The notes under the pieces are model-generated. The model was not told the origin of the DNA. It worked only from the letters and a program-made list of their open reading frames with translations, and searched no databases. The position numbers and the translations under genes are program-made. DNA of 64,000 nucleotides, from positions 1,178,001 to 1,242,000 of the forward strand of contig CM040102.1 in assembly GCA_022496805.1 (NCBI GenBank), in the 5' to 3' direction. Shown one piece after another: positions 12,321 to 24,157 of the stretch (positions are counted from its first letter, which is position 1; each line of letters starts with the position of its first letter). The DNA comes from Pohlia nutans. Its lineage: Eukaryota; Streptophyta; Bryopsida; Bryales; Mniaceae.

Positions 12321-12344
12321 TATCTAGCCTTATATTCAAGCATG

Positions 12345-14075
12345 TGATGGCAACGAGGATGACATGCCGGCTGCATCTATGGGCTGTAACAAACCATGGA
12401 GTTACCACGGAGGATTTCGTCTAATAACTCAGGTGTTTAAATATTTTTGTGTTTGGGGGCTGCTAGTCGCCCTGGGCTACGAGGATGACTTGCTAGCTGC
12501 ATCCATGGGCAGTCAAGAACCATGGACAATCCACGGATGTGTCCCTCTATCAAGTCAAGTGCTTGAATATATTTCTGTGTGGTGGGCTGTTGGTCGACCT
12601 CGGCCACGAGGGTGACCTGGTGGCTGCATCCTTGGTTTTTCACGAACCTCAGATATTCCACGGATGTGTTGTCATTGCAAGTCAAGTGCTTATTCCCAAC
12701 GGCCCATGGATGCAGCGAGAATGTCGTCCTCGTAACCGAGGACGTCCAACTGACCAACAAACTGAAATAGTTTCATACACGTAATGAACAGAAGCAAATC
12801 ATCCATGGACCCTCCACGGTTTCCATCGGCCTGTGGATGCAGCTACAATGTCATCCTCGTAGCCGAGGACGTCCCAATGAACACCAAATCAAATTGATTC
12901 AATCACAGAATGAACAGAAACAACTCATCCGTGGAACATCCATGGTTCCATGGGCCCAGGGATGCAGCCTGAATGTCGTCCTCGTAGCCGAGGACGTCCC
13001 AAGCAGCACTAAACTCAATTTGATTCAAACACAGGATGAACAGAAACGACTCATCCATGCAACAGTCACGGTATCCACGGGCCCATGGATGCAGCCTGAA
13101 TGTCGTCCTCGTAGCCGAGGACGTCCCAAGCAGCACCAAACTCAATTTGATTCAAACACAGGATGAACAAAAACGACTCATCCATGCAACATCCACGGTA
13201 TCCACGGGCCCATGGATGCAGCCTCAATGTCGTCTTCGTAGCCGAGGACGTCCCAAGCAGCACCAAACTCAATTTGATTCAAACACAGGATGAACAGAAA
13301 CGACTCATCTATGCAACAGTCACGGTATCCACGGGCCCAGGGATGGAGCCTCAATGTCGTCCTCGTAGCCGAGGACGTCCCAAGCAGCACCAAACTCAAT
13401 TTGATTCAAACACAGGATGAACAAAAACGACTCATCCATGCAACAGTCACGGTATCCACGGGCCCATGGATGCAGCCTCAATGTCGTCTTCGTAGCCGAG
13501 GACGTCCCAAGCAGCACCAAACTCAATTTGATTCAAACACAGGATGAACAGAAACGACTCATCCATGCAACAGTCACGGTATCCACGGGCCCATGGATGC
13601 AACCAATATATCGTCCTTGTAGACGAGGACGACCAACCGACAACTTTACTGAAATACATTCAAACATTTGAACATCTGAAAGAACTCATCCGTGAATATC
13701 CAAGGTTCGAATCAGCCAATGGGTGCATCCAGCATGTCATCCTCCTGGCCGAGGACGACCTGCAGTCCCTAGAACTGAAATATTATTCAAGAACTTGACT
13801 TGCAATGACAACACATCCGCGGAATATCCAAGGTTCGTGACAAACCAAGGAAGCAGCCACCATGTCATCCTCGTGGCCGAGGACGACCAACAGCCCTCCA
13901 CGCAGATGTATTTTTAAGCACTTGACTTGACAGAGTAACACATCCGTGGAATGTCCATGGTTCATGACAGCCCATGGATGCAACTAGCATGTCATCCTCG
14001 TAGTAGAGGACGACCAGCAGCCCCCAAATACAAAAATATTTATACGCCTGAGTAATTACGTATGTACGTAAGTGC
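12345..14075. repeat. Inverted array of palindromic repeats, including a 127-bp tandem satellite
   Basis: From 12345 to about 12690 the repeat runs in one orientation (CGAGGATGACATGCC...). From about 12700 to 14075 it runs inverted (GTCGTCCTCGTAGCCGAGGACG...). The block at 12.83-13.62 kb is a tandem array with a 127-bp period, at least six units, each with a hairpin core of the type CGTCCTCGTAGCCGAGGACG and a GGCCCATGGATGCAGCC box. Flanking units are more diverged. The ORFs overlapping this array on both strands are periodic by-products. Confidence 0.85.
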
Positions 14076-14307
14076 ATGTCAAGGAAGATATACTTTATCC
14101 TGCGTCTTGTCTTTGTGCACCTATTTCCGTAGATATTTATGGATGTGTGTGTATCATCATCATTCCAAAAAACTAGAATTAGATTTGCAATTGAATAGAA
14201 TCATGGAGAAATTGTACCCATGAGTGTACATGCAGTCAAGTGAGAGTGCAGGGTACATTCACTAGAGTACCAGGTGCTTTCAATGGTATTGTAGGTACTT
14301 TGGATGA

Positions 14308-16459
14308 ATGGCGGCTCAATCGAGACTGCAAATCATTTCAAGTACTCTCCTTCCACATTTCAATATTTTAACCTGTGAGCTTCTTTCCCTTCCTCATTCA
14401 CTCTTTCTTATCCTCATTCATCTCCTCCATTTTTTTTCCTTCTTCATCAGGAATTTCCGACCCCACTGATTCTGCATTGATTCAGTGCGTTTATCGTTAA
14501 ACACTGATTCCGCACGTCATACGTGCATTTAGAAGTGTCGTTACGGTACGGAAGTGACATGCATTACTAGAGTGTCGATGCAGTGTCTTTTCAATGATTA
14601 TCAGAAAAGTGTTGTTTCCGCACGAAAGTCGTGCTTGACAGAATCCGTGCGTTAATCGTGTATTTACATCACATGGCTGATAAGACACGGATAACGTGCG
14701 GTTTTAGTTAATGCGAATTCAATATCGTATACGTATCATATTAATGCCATTTATTATATTCGTGCGATTTCAGTATCTATTATAATGCAAATTATTTTCG
14801 TACGACATCCGTATACAATATTTAAATATATTTTTTGGAATCTTTTGGAATCTTTTGGAATCTTTCAAAATGTTTTATATTATTTTGGAATATTCCAAGA
14901 ATCTTCTTTAAATTATACTTCCGGTTTAATTTCCCAAAACATTTTTAGATCTTCATTTATAGAGTTTAGAAGCAATACACATTAAAATTTCAAAGAAATA
15001 ACAATTTATATTTTTAGAATTAAAATTTGGAATTATTGGTTATCATTGTACTTTTCATCATAGGAGCAAAAAATAATAGCTCACAACCACCACGATTTTG
15101 GCAAAAAATAAATAAATTCAAAATATTATGAAAAAAATCCTAGATATAGAAAACGTCCTGCATAATCTAGTGCAAAAAAAATTGGAAAAAAAGTTTTTTT
15201 CACATAGTTAAAAACATTCAAAGTCCGCTGAAAAAGAAAAACAGCTCACAGCCATGTTCTGCCATCACAATTTTGGCAAAAATTTAAAAAATTCAAAAAA
15301 TTATGAAAAAAATACTAGATATAGAAAACGTCCTGCATAATCTAGTGCAAAAAAAATTTGGAAAAAAAGTTTTTTTCACATAGTTAAAAACATTCAAAGT
15401 CCGCTGAAAATAAAAGTTTGATAATTACCACTGGAGTTCTATTCTATGCATGAAGAGTTTGAGGTGGTTTGGTGGTTAGGAACTTGAGTAGCAACCGGGA
15501 GGTTGAGTTCAAATCCCACCGTTGGCGATAGAGCTAAGGAAGCTATGGTGGGCCCCACCGCATGTGCGGGCAATTTCCGTGTAGTTGAAGTGGGTAGCGA
15601 GGAAAATAAATATTTTTTATTTTTTAATATTTTATTTTATTTTTTATTTTTAATAATATTATTTTGATCAAATGTAGATATAGAAAGAAAACAAACTCTA
15701 GATATGGAAAAGATGATGTCGCACGAAAAACGCACTGAATCAGTGTAGTTTTAAAGACGATTAAAACACGACATTTGACGACTATAAAGAGTGCTGAATT
15801 CATACATTTTCAATGGATGTATCAATCGTGTCGAATCAGTACTATATCCACTTGTACGAACATCGTGTCATATCAGTGTAGTTGCGCTGAATGACGCAAC
15901 GATGCGGAATCAGTGCGAAAATCGTACGAACCCTTGAAATATCGAAAATCGCACTGAATCAGTGCAGAATCAGTGGGGTCCGAAATTCCTGATGTTGACC
16001 ATAGGTTCCAGACATCCAACCCATGCACTACAAATTCTTCGTCCGTCTCGTCCTTATTCTCTAGGGGAATTGACTGGGTTCTTGTGGTTTGTTTACAACT
16101 CGGATGCATGTCGAGTGAAGAATAATATTCCTCCTCATCCATTGTTGCAAGGCATTGTTAGTGGCGCAGATGATTTCTTTTGGAACATTCACTGTGGCGA
16201 AGAGATGGCACGGCTGGAGGTTCTTTCTGGCATTTCATATGCTCAGATGGCAGGAATTGTGTACCGTCCTGCCACATTTTTACTTCGTGGAGTGGCGGTG
16301 ATAAGAAAGGATTGCGGGTGCGTGCAATTTGACTTTTGTGATTGTCCTCCCACAAATTCGAATGGTGGTGGGACCGAACAAGTGATTGAGATATCATCGG
16401 ATACGGCGGAAGTTGGAGAATCGGATGTGGCATCGGTGGGGAGCAATCGCCAATTTTAG
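14308..16459 (+). CDS. Small two-exon gene of unknown function, intron carries a transposon
   Basis: Exon 1 (14308-14374) starts at ATGGCGGCT and ends before GTGAGC. Exon 2 (16005-16459) follows an AG at 16003-16004 and stays in frame, giving about 174 residues. The protein is mixed alpha/beta in appearance. It has FLWFVYNSDACR, PHPLLQGIVSGADDFFWN, a Cys cluster CGCVQFDFCDC and a C-terminal VIEISSDT that matches the hydrophobic-acidic pattern of a SUMO-interacting motif. No family was recognised. The 1.63-kb intron consists almost entirely of a TIR transposon. The splice model is inferred from sequence alone; there is no second copy to compare with. It could be a host gene or another transposon gene. 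Confidence 0.45.
14448..15991. mobile_element. TIR transposon within intron, non-autonomous
   Basis: Termini read CAGGAATTTCCGACCCCACT at the left and the inverse (with few changes) at 15945-15991. The TIR is about 45 bp and includes CTGATTC-type repeats. No ORF was found. The interior is AT-rich, with a three-fold GGAATCTTTT run near 14835 and a direct duplication of about 175 bp (15100-15240 and 15275-15415). A TSD was not clear: the flanks read CAT and ATG, which simply extend the inverted repeat. Superfamily unassigned. Confidence 0.7.
15455..15660 (+). mobile_element. tRNA-derived SINE-like sequence
   Basis: The string TGGTGGTTAGGAACTTG followed by AGCAACC and GGTTGAGTTCAAATCCC has the spacing and sequence of a degenerate tRNA A box and B box. 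A GC-rich body and a T-rich tail (about 15610-15655) follow. This is the structure of plant tRNA-derived SINEs. It is not an intact tRNA: no acceptor stem or anticodon arm can be drawn. Confidence 0.45.
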
Positions 16460-16784
16460 TTTTGACTTACGCAGCACCTCTCGGCTCCTTGTTTTTGGCG
16501 GCGGATTTTGAGTTTGGAGCGGTTTTGTTTTTGGTTTGCAGAGGCAGAAATAGATTGTTTTACGTGGTGGCCTTGTGAATCTGCAGGGACCAGATTTTTA
16601 GAATTTAGAAAGTTTATACTTCTTGGCTGTAAATACTTCGTTGGCCAGCTTGTTCCTCTGACCACAGTGGTCAGTGGCTTGTAATAATGTTTTGTAAATA
16701 GAAACCTGCCAGTTGCATAGTGGCGGAGTGGTTTTCATGTATTTACGGAATGCCGTTGAGGCTTAACTTTAGACTAGGATTCTC

Positions 16785-17435
16785 TTTCAGAGAGCCTGTT
16801 TGAGGGCTATTGGTCGTCCCCGGCCTCGAGGATGACTTGCTAGCTGCATCCATGGGCTGTCACGAACCATGGGCATTCCACGGGTGTGTTGTTTTTGTAA
16901 GTCAAGTGTTTGAATATATTTCGGTGTGGTGGGCTGTTGGTCGTCCTCGACCACGAGGATGACATGGTGGCTGCTTCCTTGGTTTGTCACGAACCTTGGA
17001 TATTCCACGGATGTGTTGTCATTGAAAGTCAGGTGCTTGAAAAAATTTTGAGTTCGAGGGACTGCAGTTTGTCCTCGGCCAGGAGGATGACATGCTAGCT
17101 GCATCCACGGGCTGTCACGAAGCATGGACATTCCACGGATGATTGTGCTACTCTGTCAAGTCAAGTGTCTGAATATATTTCCGTGTGGTGGGCTGTTGGT
17201 CGTCCTCGGCCAGGAGGATGACATGCTGGCTGCTTCCATGGGCTTTCACAAACCATGGATTTACCACGGAGGTTAGTTTTTTGTAATTTAAGTGATCACG
17301 AGGAGTACAAGCTGGCTGAACCCAAGAGTTGGATGCATCCATGGGCTGTCACTATCCATGGAAATGCCAGGGGGTGTTTCTAAAAAGAGCCTTGTGTTTG
17401 AAAAGTCTTGTGTCTGGAGGGCTGCTGCTCGTCCT
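16785..17435. repeat. Dispersed palindromic repeat array
   Basis: About five diverged units of the same roughly 125-bp repeat as at 12.3-14.1 kb, in the forward orientation. Each has a GTCGTCCTCGGCC...GAGGATGACATG core and GCATCCATGGGCTGTCAC. The array immediately precedes the MULE pseudogene. Confidence 0.7.
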
Positions 17436-17449
17436 CGGCCAATATGAGA

Positions 17450-18840
17450 ATAGATCTATTCTAAAGGTCTAGAATATGACCTAAGTGCAAAGATGTTGAT
17501 GGTAGTTATATATGATTGAATTCACGGCTTGTTTCAACGTAGCAGAATCGCTCGTCTCACTCAATCTTGTGTGCTGATTACCTTCATAGTTATAGTGCAC
17601 AAATGGCTAGCATTTACTCGGGAGAGTGTAGCACAAATTTCGACACCATGTGTGTAGCAGATAGACCAAGTCCGTGGGTACCTACACGGACTGAGATGTA
17701 CCTAGCCATGATCGAGCACTTCGCTACGTTTCATTCTCGATACAGGTGGGACGCTGTAAGCGTCGACTCGGCTGTGGAGGCTGACCTAGGCTTAGACGAT
17801 GATGTTGAACGGTTGAGAATCTAGTGCCCTTACTCGTTCATTCAGGAGTGCGACATAGTTGATGATCGTACTGAGCGGACATACTTGTTCAAGATGTCGG
17901 AAAGTGGATCGGCCTGTGGGGTTGATCTTGTGAAGTGGATGCAGCCAGGAGGTGATCTAACGAGTTGCTAGATCATGTTTGACCATGTCAAGAGAGTCGT
18001 TGGATGGACAACAATGTCTTGTCATGTTTTTGATGCAGAATTTGGTCGCTTGATGACCATAGCCACATGTGAGATTAGCAACAACGATGCAGAGTCGCAG
18101 AAGAACATGTGGGTAGCTTTGAATAAGGTAATGCAAAAGAACGGAGTTCCCAATTCCTACTTCAAGGGATTCATAGCAAACCGGGATGAAGCTAACTGGG
18201 AGGCTGTGAGGGTCATATACGGGAATGGGGATCCAAACTGTAAGTTGGTTGGTAGAGAGAGACGTCTTGATATGGATTGGACCGGCTGACACTGGAGAAT
18301 ATTGAGCCAAACAGTCAAGAGTTGCACAAGAAACTCTGTAAAGATTAAAAAGAGGCCAAGACCGCTTGGGAGTCTGAAGAGCTGTACCACTACATAAGAG
18401 ATACGTGGTTGTCTTCAGGAGCTGCCATCGAAGATGGAGTGCGACAGCTGGATGATTGGTTAGGATTCTGGCACTTCAGATACCGTCAATGGGGCGGCTT
18501 CTTTGACCTGGTAATTTCTCAAATCGATGCTGTGAAAATATACTGCTAAAACAATTGAAATGTCAGTAATGTGAATATCGATGTCATTGACCCTTTCTAA
18601 TCTAGCGATCAGGATCTCAACATCTGCGTGGAGGCGGATTTACCATCGTGTAATCTAGGCGGAACCGCATATAGCCACTGGAAACGGCTGTTGGAGAGTA
18701 GAGGGACGGGTCTCTACATCGCAACAGTTGAAGATATGATGCGCTTTGTGAAGCAATCAGCCGTTTACGAAGGGTTTTTACTGGCCATTCGTCGTGATCA
18801 AACCATTTCCTCGATGAGCATTGGATACGGGCTATAAGTC
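17450..18840 (+). pseudogene. MULE-type transposase pseudogene, copy 1
   Basis: This copy is collinear with the split copy at 39.97-38.88/59.80-59.31 kb and with the longer copy at 49.7-58.9 kb. Recognisable blocks are MASIYSGECST, YRWDAVSVDSAVEAD, FDHVKRVVGWTTMSCHVFD, LMTIATCEIS, YFKGFIA, ANWEAVRVIYGNGDP and RYRQWGGFFDL. An intron follows (GT near 18511, AG near 18606-18615), then LPSCNLGGTAYSHWKR. The layout resembles a MULE-superfamily DDE domain, inferred from motif style. The SWIM-finger C-terminus seen at 58.6 kb is absent. Nonsense codons replace Glu (TAG near 17822), Trp (TAG near 17969) and Tyr (TAA near 18345) of the other copy. Confidence 0.65.
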
Positions 18841-18909
18841 AGAACATCTCTATTTGCAGATGTTATAATCCTAGGTAACTTGTAGTATTGGTAATCCCAG
18901 GTAACTTGT

Positions 18910-19040
18910 AACATTTGGGTGTGGTGGTCAGGCGGTTGTCCTCGGCCACGAGGACGACATGTTGGCTGCATCCATGGGCTGTCTCAAACCTTGGATTTAC
19001 CACGGAGGGTTTTTTTTTAAGTAATGTGTTTGAATATTTT
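18910..19040. repeat. Single unit of the dispersed palindromic repeat
   Basis: Contains GGTTGTCCTCGGCCACGAGG and GCATCCATGGGCTGTC as in the other arrays. It lies just 3' of MULE copy 1, so that pseudogene is bracketed by this repeat on both sides. Confidence 0.65.
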
Positions 19041-20397
19041 GGGGTTGGAACATTTCCACCTTTCTAGGTTTACACTGTCTATGTTTTGCTCCATATCTAG
19101 TTGGCAGGGTCCTTTCAGGGGTCAAAGGGTCTATGGTGTAGAACATAGTACTCTTGGTCCTCCGTGAGAACTATGACAAACAAGGAACAAATGTCAGCAC
19201 TCTCCAATTCTTCCATTCCAATCCCAGTTTCCATGTCTTCCGAGCGTTAGTGTGGGGGACGTTCACAATGACTTGCAACCATGGCATCCAAGGATAGTGA
19301 TACAGAACCATGGCGTCCAAGGATAGTGATCCAGAACCATGGCATCCAAGGATAGTGATCCAGAACCAAGGCGTCCAAGGATAGTGACACACACTGGCCA
19401 ACACCAGTCACACCAAGCCAGACATCACATCTCCCCGCCGCCAAAGCCAAAGCCCAAGCACAACACCAGATGTCTATGTCAATGGCATCCTTGTTCCACT
19501 ACCCAGCCAAATCCATGGGAATGTCATCGTGGACGTTCATCATGTCCTAATCACTGCCAAAACATTCAAATCCAACAACATTTCAGAACCTTCAGCGCCT
19601 TATTTTTCCCAAGCTCTCTAATTCACAATGTCTGGGCATCCAAGGATAGTGACCTAGGACCATGGCTTCCATGACCTAGAACCATGGCCTCCAAGGATAG
19701 TGACCTTGAACCACGCACTGGCCAACAAGACTCACACAAAGCCAGACATCACATCTCCCCGCCGCCCTTGCCCAGATTCCAATGTCAATGACATCAAACC
19801 TACCCTAGTGCCCCTAACATACCGCGGTAGCCAAGGAAATCGTGGTAATTGCATAGCAGCCATCATTAGAACCCGCAGCCATCGGCCGCCGCCGCCACCA
19901 GAAACTCGGGCCTACTCATGTTTGCCAAGGTATTCGTGGACATTCATCAGGCCCGCCATCACTCCCACAACATTCAAAACCATCAGCATTATAGAGACTC
20001 CAGCGCCTCTCATTCAAAGCTCTTTTTTTTTCAATTGCAACCCAAATTCGCCCGGTCCTCCGATCCTTCTCCTCTTTAGTTCTACGCTGTTATGTTTGTC
20101 CCTCACTCCTACACATCTCTCTTGCTGTCTATGTTCTTCTTTTGCGCATCTCTCTCGCCTGCGTGAAAACCTTGGATCTCTCAGTCCAAGTTCTCTCATT
20201 CCAAGTTTTACCATTGCAATCCCAGTTCTCCCTTTCCTCCGATCCTTCTCCTCTTTAGTTTTAGGTTTCTGTGTTTTGCTTCTAATCTATCGCACGATTC
20301 GCGTTCATGTTCTTCCCTGTCTAGTATCTCGCGCATCTCTCTCGCCCGTGCACTCTCCCTGATTTCCAATCTTCTCTAGTGTCTTTCACTTGGAGCC
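19041..20397. other. Upstream region of the 20.4-kb gene with a 29-bp tandem repeat
   Basis: No gene is supported. A tandem repeat of about 29-30 bp (CCATGGCATCCAAGGATAGT...) occupies 19278-19395, and two more diverged units occur at 19636-19705. The rest is pyrimidine-rich leader-like sequence (CTCTCTCGCC, TCCTTCTCCTC) up to the ATG at 20398. The plus-strand ORF at 19700-20362 is low-complexity and not convincing. Confidence 0.4.
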
Positions 20398-22758
20398 ATG
20401 GCATCTTCCTCGGATAAGAATGAACAGCGCAAACCCATTTACGTTCCTTGCCAGATCGATCAGTGGAAGAAACATCAAGACGCTATTTGGTGTGACAAGA
20501 CAAACTTGACGCGGTACTTGGAGGACGTCGATACCAAGGTCGACGTCGTACTTTGCAATGCGTTCATCCAGTCACACAGGGAAAGAGACAAAAATGAAGC
20601 ACACCCATCCGGCGTTGTGGAAGGTATTCTTGTCCAGTACTCACCTCGTTACTTGCATACTTATTTTGGTTGGGATTTATCGGGGGTCATCAGTTGGAAC
20701 GCATCCACCTGTCGTCACCCAGAGCCGGACTGGATGAAATTTTTGGGCGACACACCAGAGAAGAAGCCCGGGAGATACGATGTATTTGATTTGGCCAAAC
20801 GTCACGGAGATCCTTGGTTTTCGTGGCTACGGGGCATACTCAGCCAAATCTTCCTCCGGAATGACTGCCATTCTATTGCAGCTGACCAGCTCAAAGTGAT
20901 TCTCATGGCCGACGCTGGTGAGAAGGAGAATTGGGGTTTCATCCTGGACAAGTACTTCAGATACTGCCTGGAGGGCCACCGTAGCAGCAAGACGTACCAG
21001 AGTCCGATCGGGCCCTTTCTGACCAAGTACATAACCCGCTACCTCGAGCACTACCGCACGTACAACGCTCCAGCGCCCTTGGGCACATTTTCTGAAGTAC
21101 AGCGCGAGTTATCCCCGAGAACCCGCGCTCGCCAAGAAAGCCCGGAACCAAGCAGAAAGCGACAATGTGTGGCCATTGTGGCCGGAGGAACACCCAGACC
21201 AGTCGTGGAAGTGGATTCAGCTTGGGGACCACGCACCCGGGATTTCCAAGAACGTTACGCTACCATGAGGGAGTGCATGGACACACTCTTGCAGTTCGTC
21301 CATTCCATAGAGCAGGCCAGGGACAACATGGCAGAGAAACAGTCCTTGTGGGAGAGATCCAAGCGTAAGGTGGCTGAGGAAATCAAAGCCGCCAAAGATG
21401 AAGCCCAGAAGACCTTGGATGCGGCTCAACTTGAGCTTCAGATGCAACTTGGTGAAGCCGAGCAAAACCTGGCGAACTTGCGCATCCAAGTCGCCAATTT
21501 GGAGCTCGAATTGGCCAACAACAAGGAGAGGGGCGACGCACTAGACAAGGAGAATTCCATCGTCAAAGAGCGAGTCGACGCACTAGAGAAGGAGAATTCC
21601 GTCATCAAAGCGCGAGTCCAAACCTTGGAGACCCTAAACGCGCAGTATTTGGCGAGGTGCAAGGACTTGGCAAATGAACGTGAGTTCGCATAGGAAGGGC
21701 AGTCGTCGCAACCTCAGTTTGCCATGGTGTCCGAGGAAGTCGCACGTCTGCAAGTAGAGCGTATGAAGAGAGAGAATGCGAATGCGAATTTTGAGGGCAA
21801 CAAAGTCTGCACAATACAAGAGGCAGTGCGCGTCACAGTCACCAATGTATACAAGCACCTCAGAGACATGCCCAAGGCCACGGCACATCCAACCGAAGAG
21901 TTCATTGACCAATGCTGTGACGATGCCATTGAGAGCTTGAGCCTGCAAGAATCAGACTATGACTGGGATGATGAAGACGTGCCTTTGCATCAGATCTTGC
22001 AACCCGAGAGTGAGGCACAAGCAGGAATCCGGGAAGAGACACCCCCAAACACACTGCTTGTGCCAACCACAACTTCCATGGTAACACCAGTCCCAGTGAC
22101 GACACCAATCACACCCGGAGCTCCAAGCGACCCCCAATCTGCTTCTGCTACCCAAAGTGCTGCCCAAGACGCTGTCCAAGGTGTCACCCAAGGTGCTACC
22201 CAAGACGCTGCCCAACGTGTCACCCAAGGTGCTGCCCAAGATGAACAAGAGCGTCAGGTCAACATTGCGTGCCATCGTGTGGACTCGGAGGAGATGCCTC
22301 AATCCTCGCCACCCCAGCCTCTACAGAACACGGTACAGCATCCCTCCAAAACTTTTGAAGAGCATAAGGCTGCTTTGGCAAAAATAGAGTACGATAACAA
22401 TTTGGAGGAGCAGTCTGACGATATTGAGGGTGATGAGGACTTTGATATCGCCATAGAAGAAACCTTGAAGTATTTTAATGAGAACCCGGATTTGGGTGCC
22501 CATTTCTCCAATCCCGATGCAAATGTTAAGGGGTGTCTATGTTGTAATAAAAACCTGACCAAGAGCGTGTTTGATATATATCAACATTGTGCAACTGAAA
22601 AGAAAAAACACGTCCTGATGCATAGGGGTGTTGCTGCAGCCATAAAAGCCCTTTATGGCGGCCAAGATCCACCACGTAGCCAAGCTGGAAAGAGACCCCG
22701 CAAAGAAACTCGACCAAATCGGTCATCATCCGCCAGTCGCGCCAGAAACAGGGGTTAG
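20398..22758 (+). pseudogene. Gag-like/transposon-associated protein with coiled coil and C-terminal zinc finger, one nonsense codon
   Basis: One frame runs 787 codons from ATG (context AGCCATGG) to TAG at 22756, broken only by TAG at 21691-21693. Residues about 1-230 form a globular domain with WFSWLRGILSQIFL, NWGFILDKYF and YQSPIGPFLTKYI. This pattern matches VPILSP...INW...CPLTPFL of the genes at 3.0 and 6.8 kb. Residues about 300-430 are a long coiled coil with ALDKEN/ALEKEN heptads. After the TAG come a Gln/Thr/Ala-rich stretch with VTQGA(T/A)QD repeats, an acidic block (EEQSDDIEGDEDFD) and a CxC-C...HC...H finger (GCLCCNK...YQHC...HVLMH). A basic tail closes it. Function is unknown. If the TAG is recent or read through, the protein could still be made. 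Confidence 0.6.
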
Positions 22759-22763
22759 ATCAG

Positions 22764-23600
22764 TTAGTGACCCAGGGAATGAGCATGGACCCTGTATACA
22801 ATTTTGTTAATACCACAATGTTTTTTTTCTTAGTGACCAAGGGAACGAGCATGGACCCTTTATACAATTTTGTTAATACCACAATGTTTTTTTCCTTTCC
22901 ATACAAACTCTGTTGTATACAATCTGCTTCTTGTTCATGTATTACATGTTTGCAAATTGTATGCTTGTTAAGAGATGGATTCACCATGGACCTTGGACAC
23001 CGCGGGCAGTTAGTGATTCAGGGATTTACTATGGACCATGGACACCGTGGGCAGTCAGGGAGCCTCCACATTCCAAGGCTGGATGGGTATGATGCATGGA
23101 TGTGTTGTCCTCTTTGATGTTCCTTGTTTTCCATACGAACTCTGTTGTATACACCCTGCTCAGACTTGTACATGTATTGCATGCTTGGAATTTGCATGCT
23201 TGCAAATTGTATGCTTGTTAAGAGATGGATTCACCATGGACCTTAGACACCACGGGCAGTTAGTGATTCAGGGATTCACCATGGACCATGGACACCGTGG
23301 GCAGTCAGGGAGCCACCACATTCCAAGGTTGGATGGGTATGATGCATGGATGTGTTGTCCTCTTTCAGGGACTCATGTAATGCTGCGATGTTCCTTGTTT
23401 TCCATGCGAACTCTGTTGACAGTGGTAAAGGCAGTTTGGGGCGGATAGGTAGTAATGGGTTTTGGGTCACAGGTAGTTATTGTATATACACGGGATTGAT
23501 GCGTGTATGTGTTGTGCTCTCTGAGCGACTTATGCAACACCAGGATGTTCTTTCTTTTTCAAATGAACTTTGTTGTAGATAATCTTTTTTTTTCCATATG
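22764..23600. repeat. 3' tandem repeats (about 70 bp x2 and 250 bp x2)
   Basis: The block GTGACC(C/A)AGGGAA(T/C)GAGCATGG...ACCACAATG is repeated at 22764 and about 22833. A 250-bp unit beginning TGCTTGTTAAGAGATGGATT occurs at 22962 and 23212 and contains paired CCATGGACC boxes. Short ORFs here arise from the repeats. Confidence 0.7.
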
Positions 23601-24011
23601 AACTATGTTGCATACAACCTTATACATGTATTGCGAGTTTGTAAATCTCTTTTATAAATCTCTTTTGTAAATAGGCAAGTCCCCAGACTACCAAGGTCTC
23701 CACTATATCTGTGCCGAACACAAAGTTATTCCTAGGGCAACCAAAGCCCGAAAGATAAACCCTTATCGGCAACCAATGTCTCGAATTTTAAAAAAGAAAT
23801 TGTAAAAACCAAAGGGGAGCTCAGAAATATGACAAAAATTAGACCCTAAACCCCTAAAGCTATTTTTGGAAATGTACCACACCTAAAATACTATTTTGAG
23901 AGGGGGTAAAAACTATTTTTAGGGGGGTAAAACCTAAATTTAGACGCCTTTTTAACCCAAAAAACCTAGATCTAGTAAATAAATTCTTCGAAATTTACTG
24001 GATAAATGTGA
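23600..24011. other. AT-rich non-coding stretch
   Basis: No ORF, RNA or clear repeat pair. It precedes the transposon terminus at 24012-24067 and may be its subterminal DNA, although I could not find the CCACGG...ATAGG motif seen at the other ends. Confidence 0.3.
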
Positions 24012-24067
24012 ATTTTCTGCTCTCCGCTCTCCTATTTCTGCTCTCCGCTCGCACACGAGCTTTCCCC
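24012..24067. mobile_element. Right terminus of a third element of the GCTCWCC-tip family
   Basis: Subterminal 7-bp repeats (GCTCTCCGCTCTCC, then GCTCTCC again) are followed by a tip, GCTCGCACACGAGCTTTCCCC, ending at 24067. The tip matches the element 1 right tip at about 14 of 21 positions in the same orientation. The element would extend leftward and might be the one carrying MTase copy A, whose 3' end points this way. The expected 9-bp duplicate (TACCGAGTG at 24068) was not found to the left, so the other end is outside the window or lost. Confidence 0.5.
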
Positions 24068-24157
24068 TACCGAGTGGAGGCTGTGAGTCAAGCTCCTGTA
24101 CGAGCCTTTGACAAAGGGCTCGCCACTTAATATGGGAAAGGATCCGATGTTCAATTA

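Noticed and set aside
12837..13616. CRISPR-like array (regular repeats)
   Set aside because: The whole 127-bp unit repeats, with no unique spacers and no cas genes, in an intron-bearing eukaryotic context. It is a satellite.
15455..15530. Functional tRNA gene
   Set aside because: Only A/B-box-like strings are present; no cloverleaf or acceptor stem forms. Reported as SINE-like.
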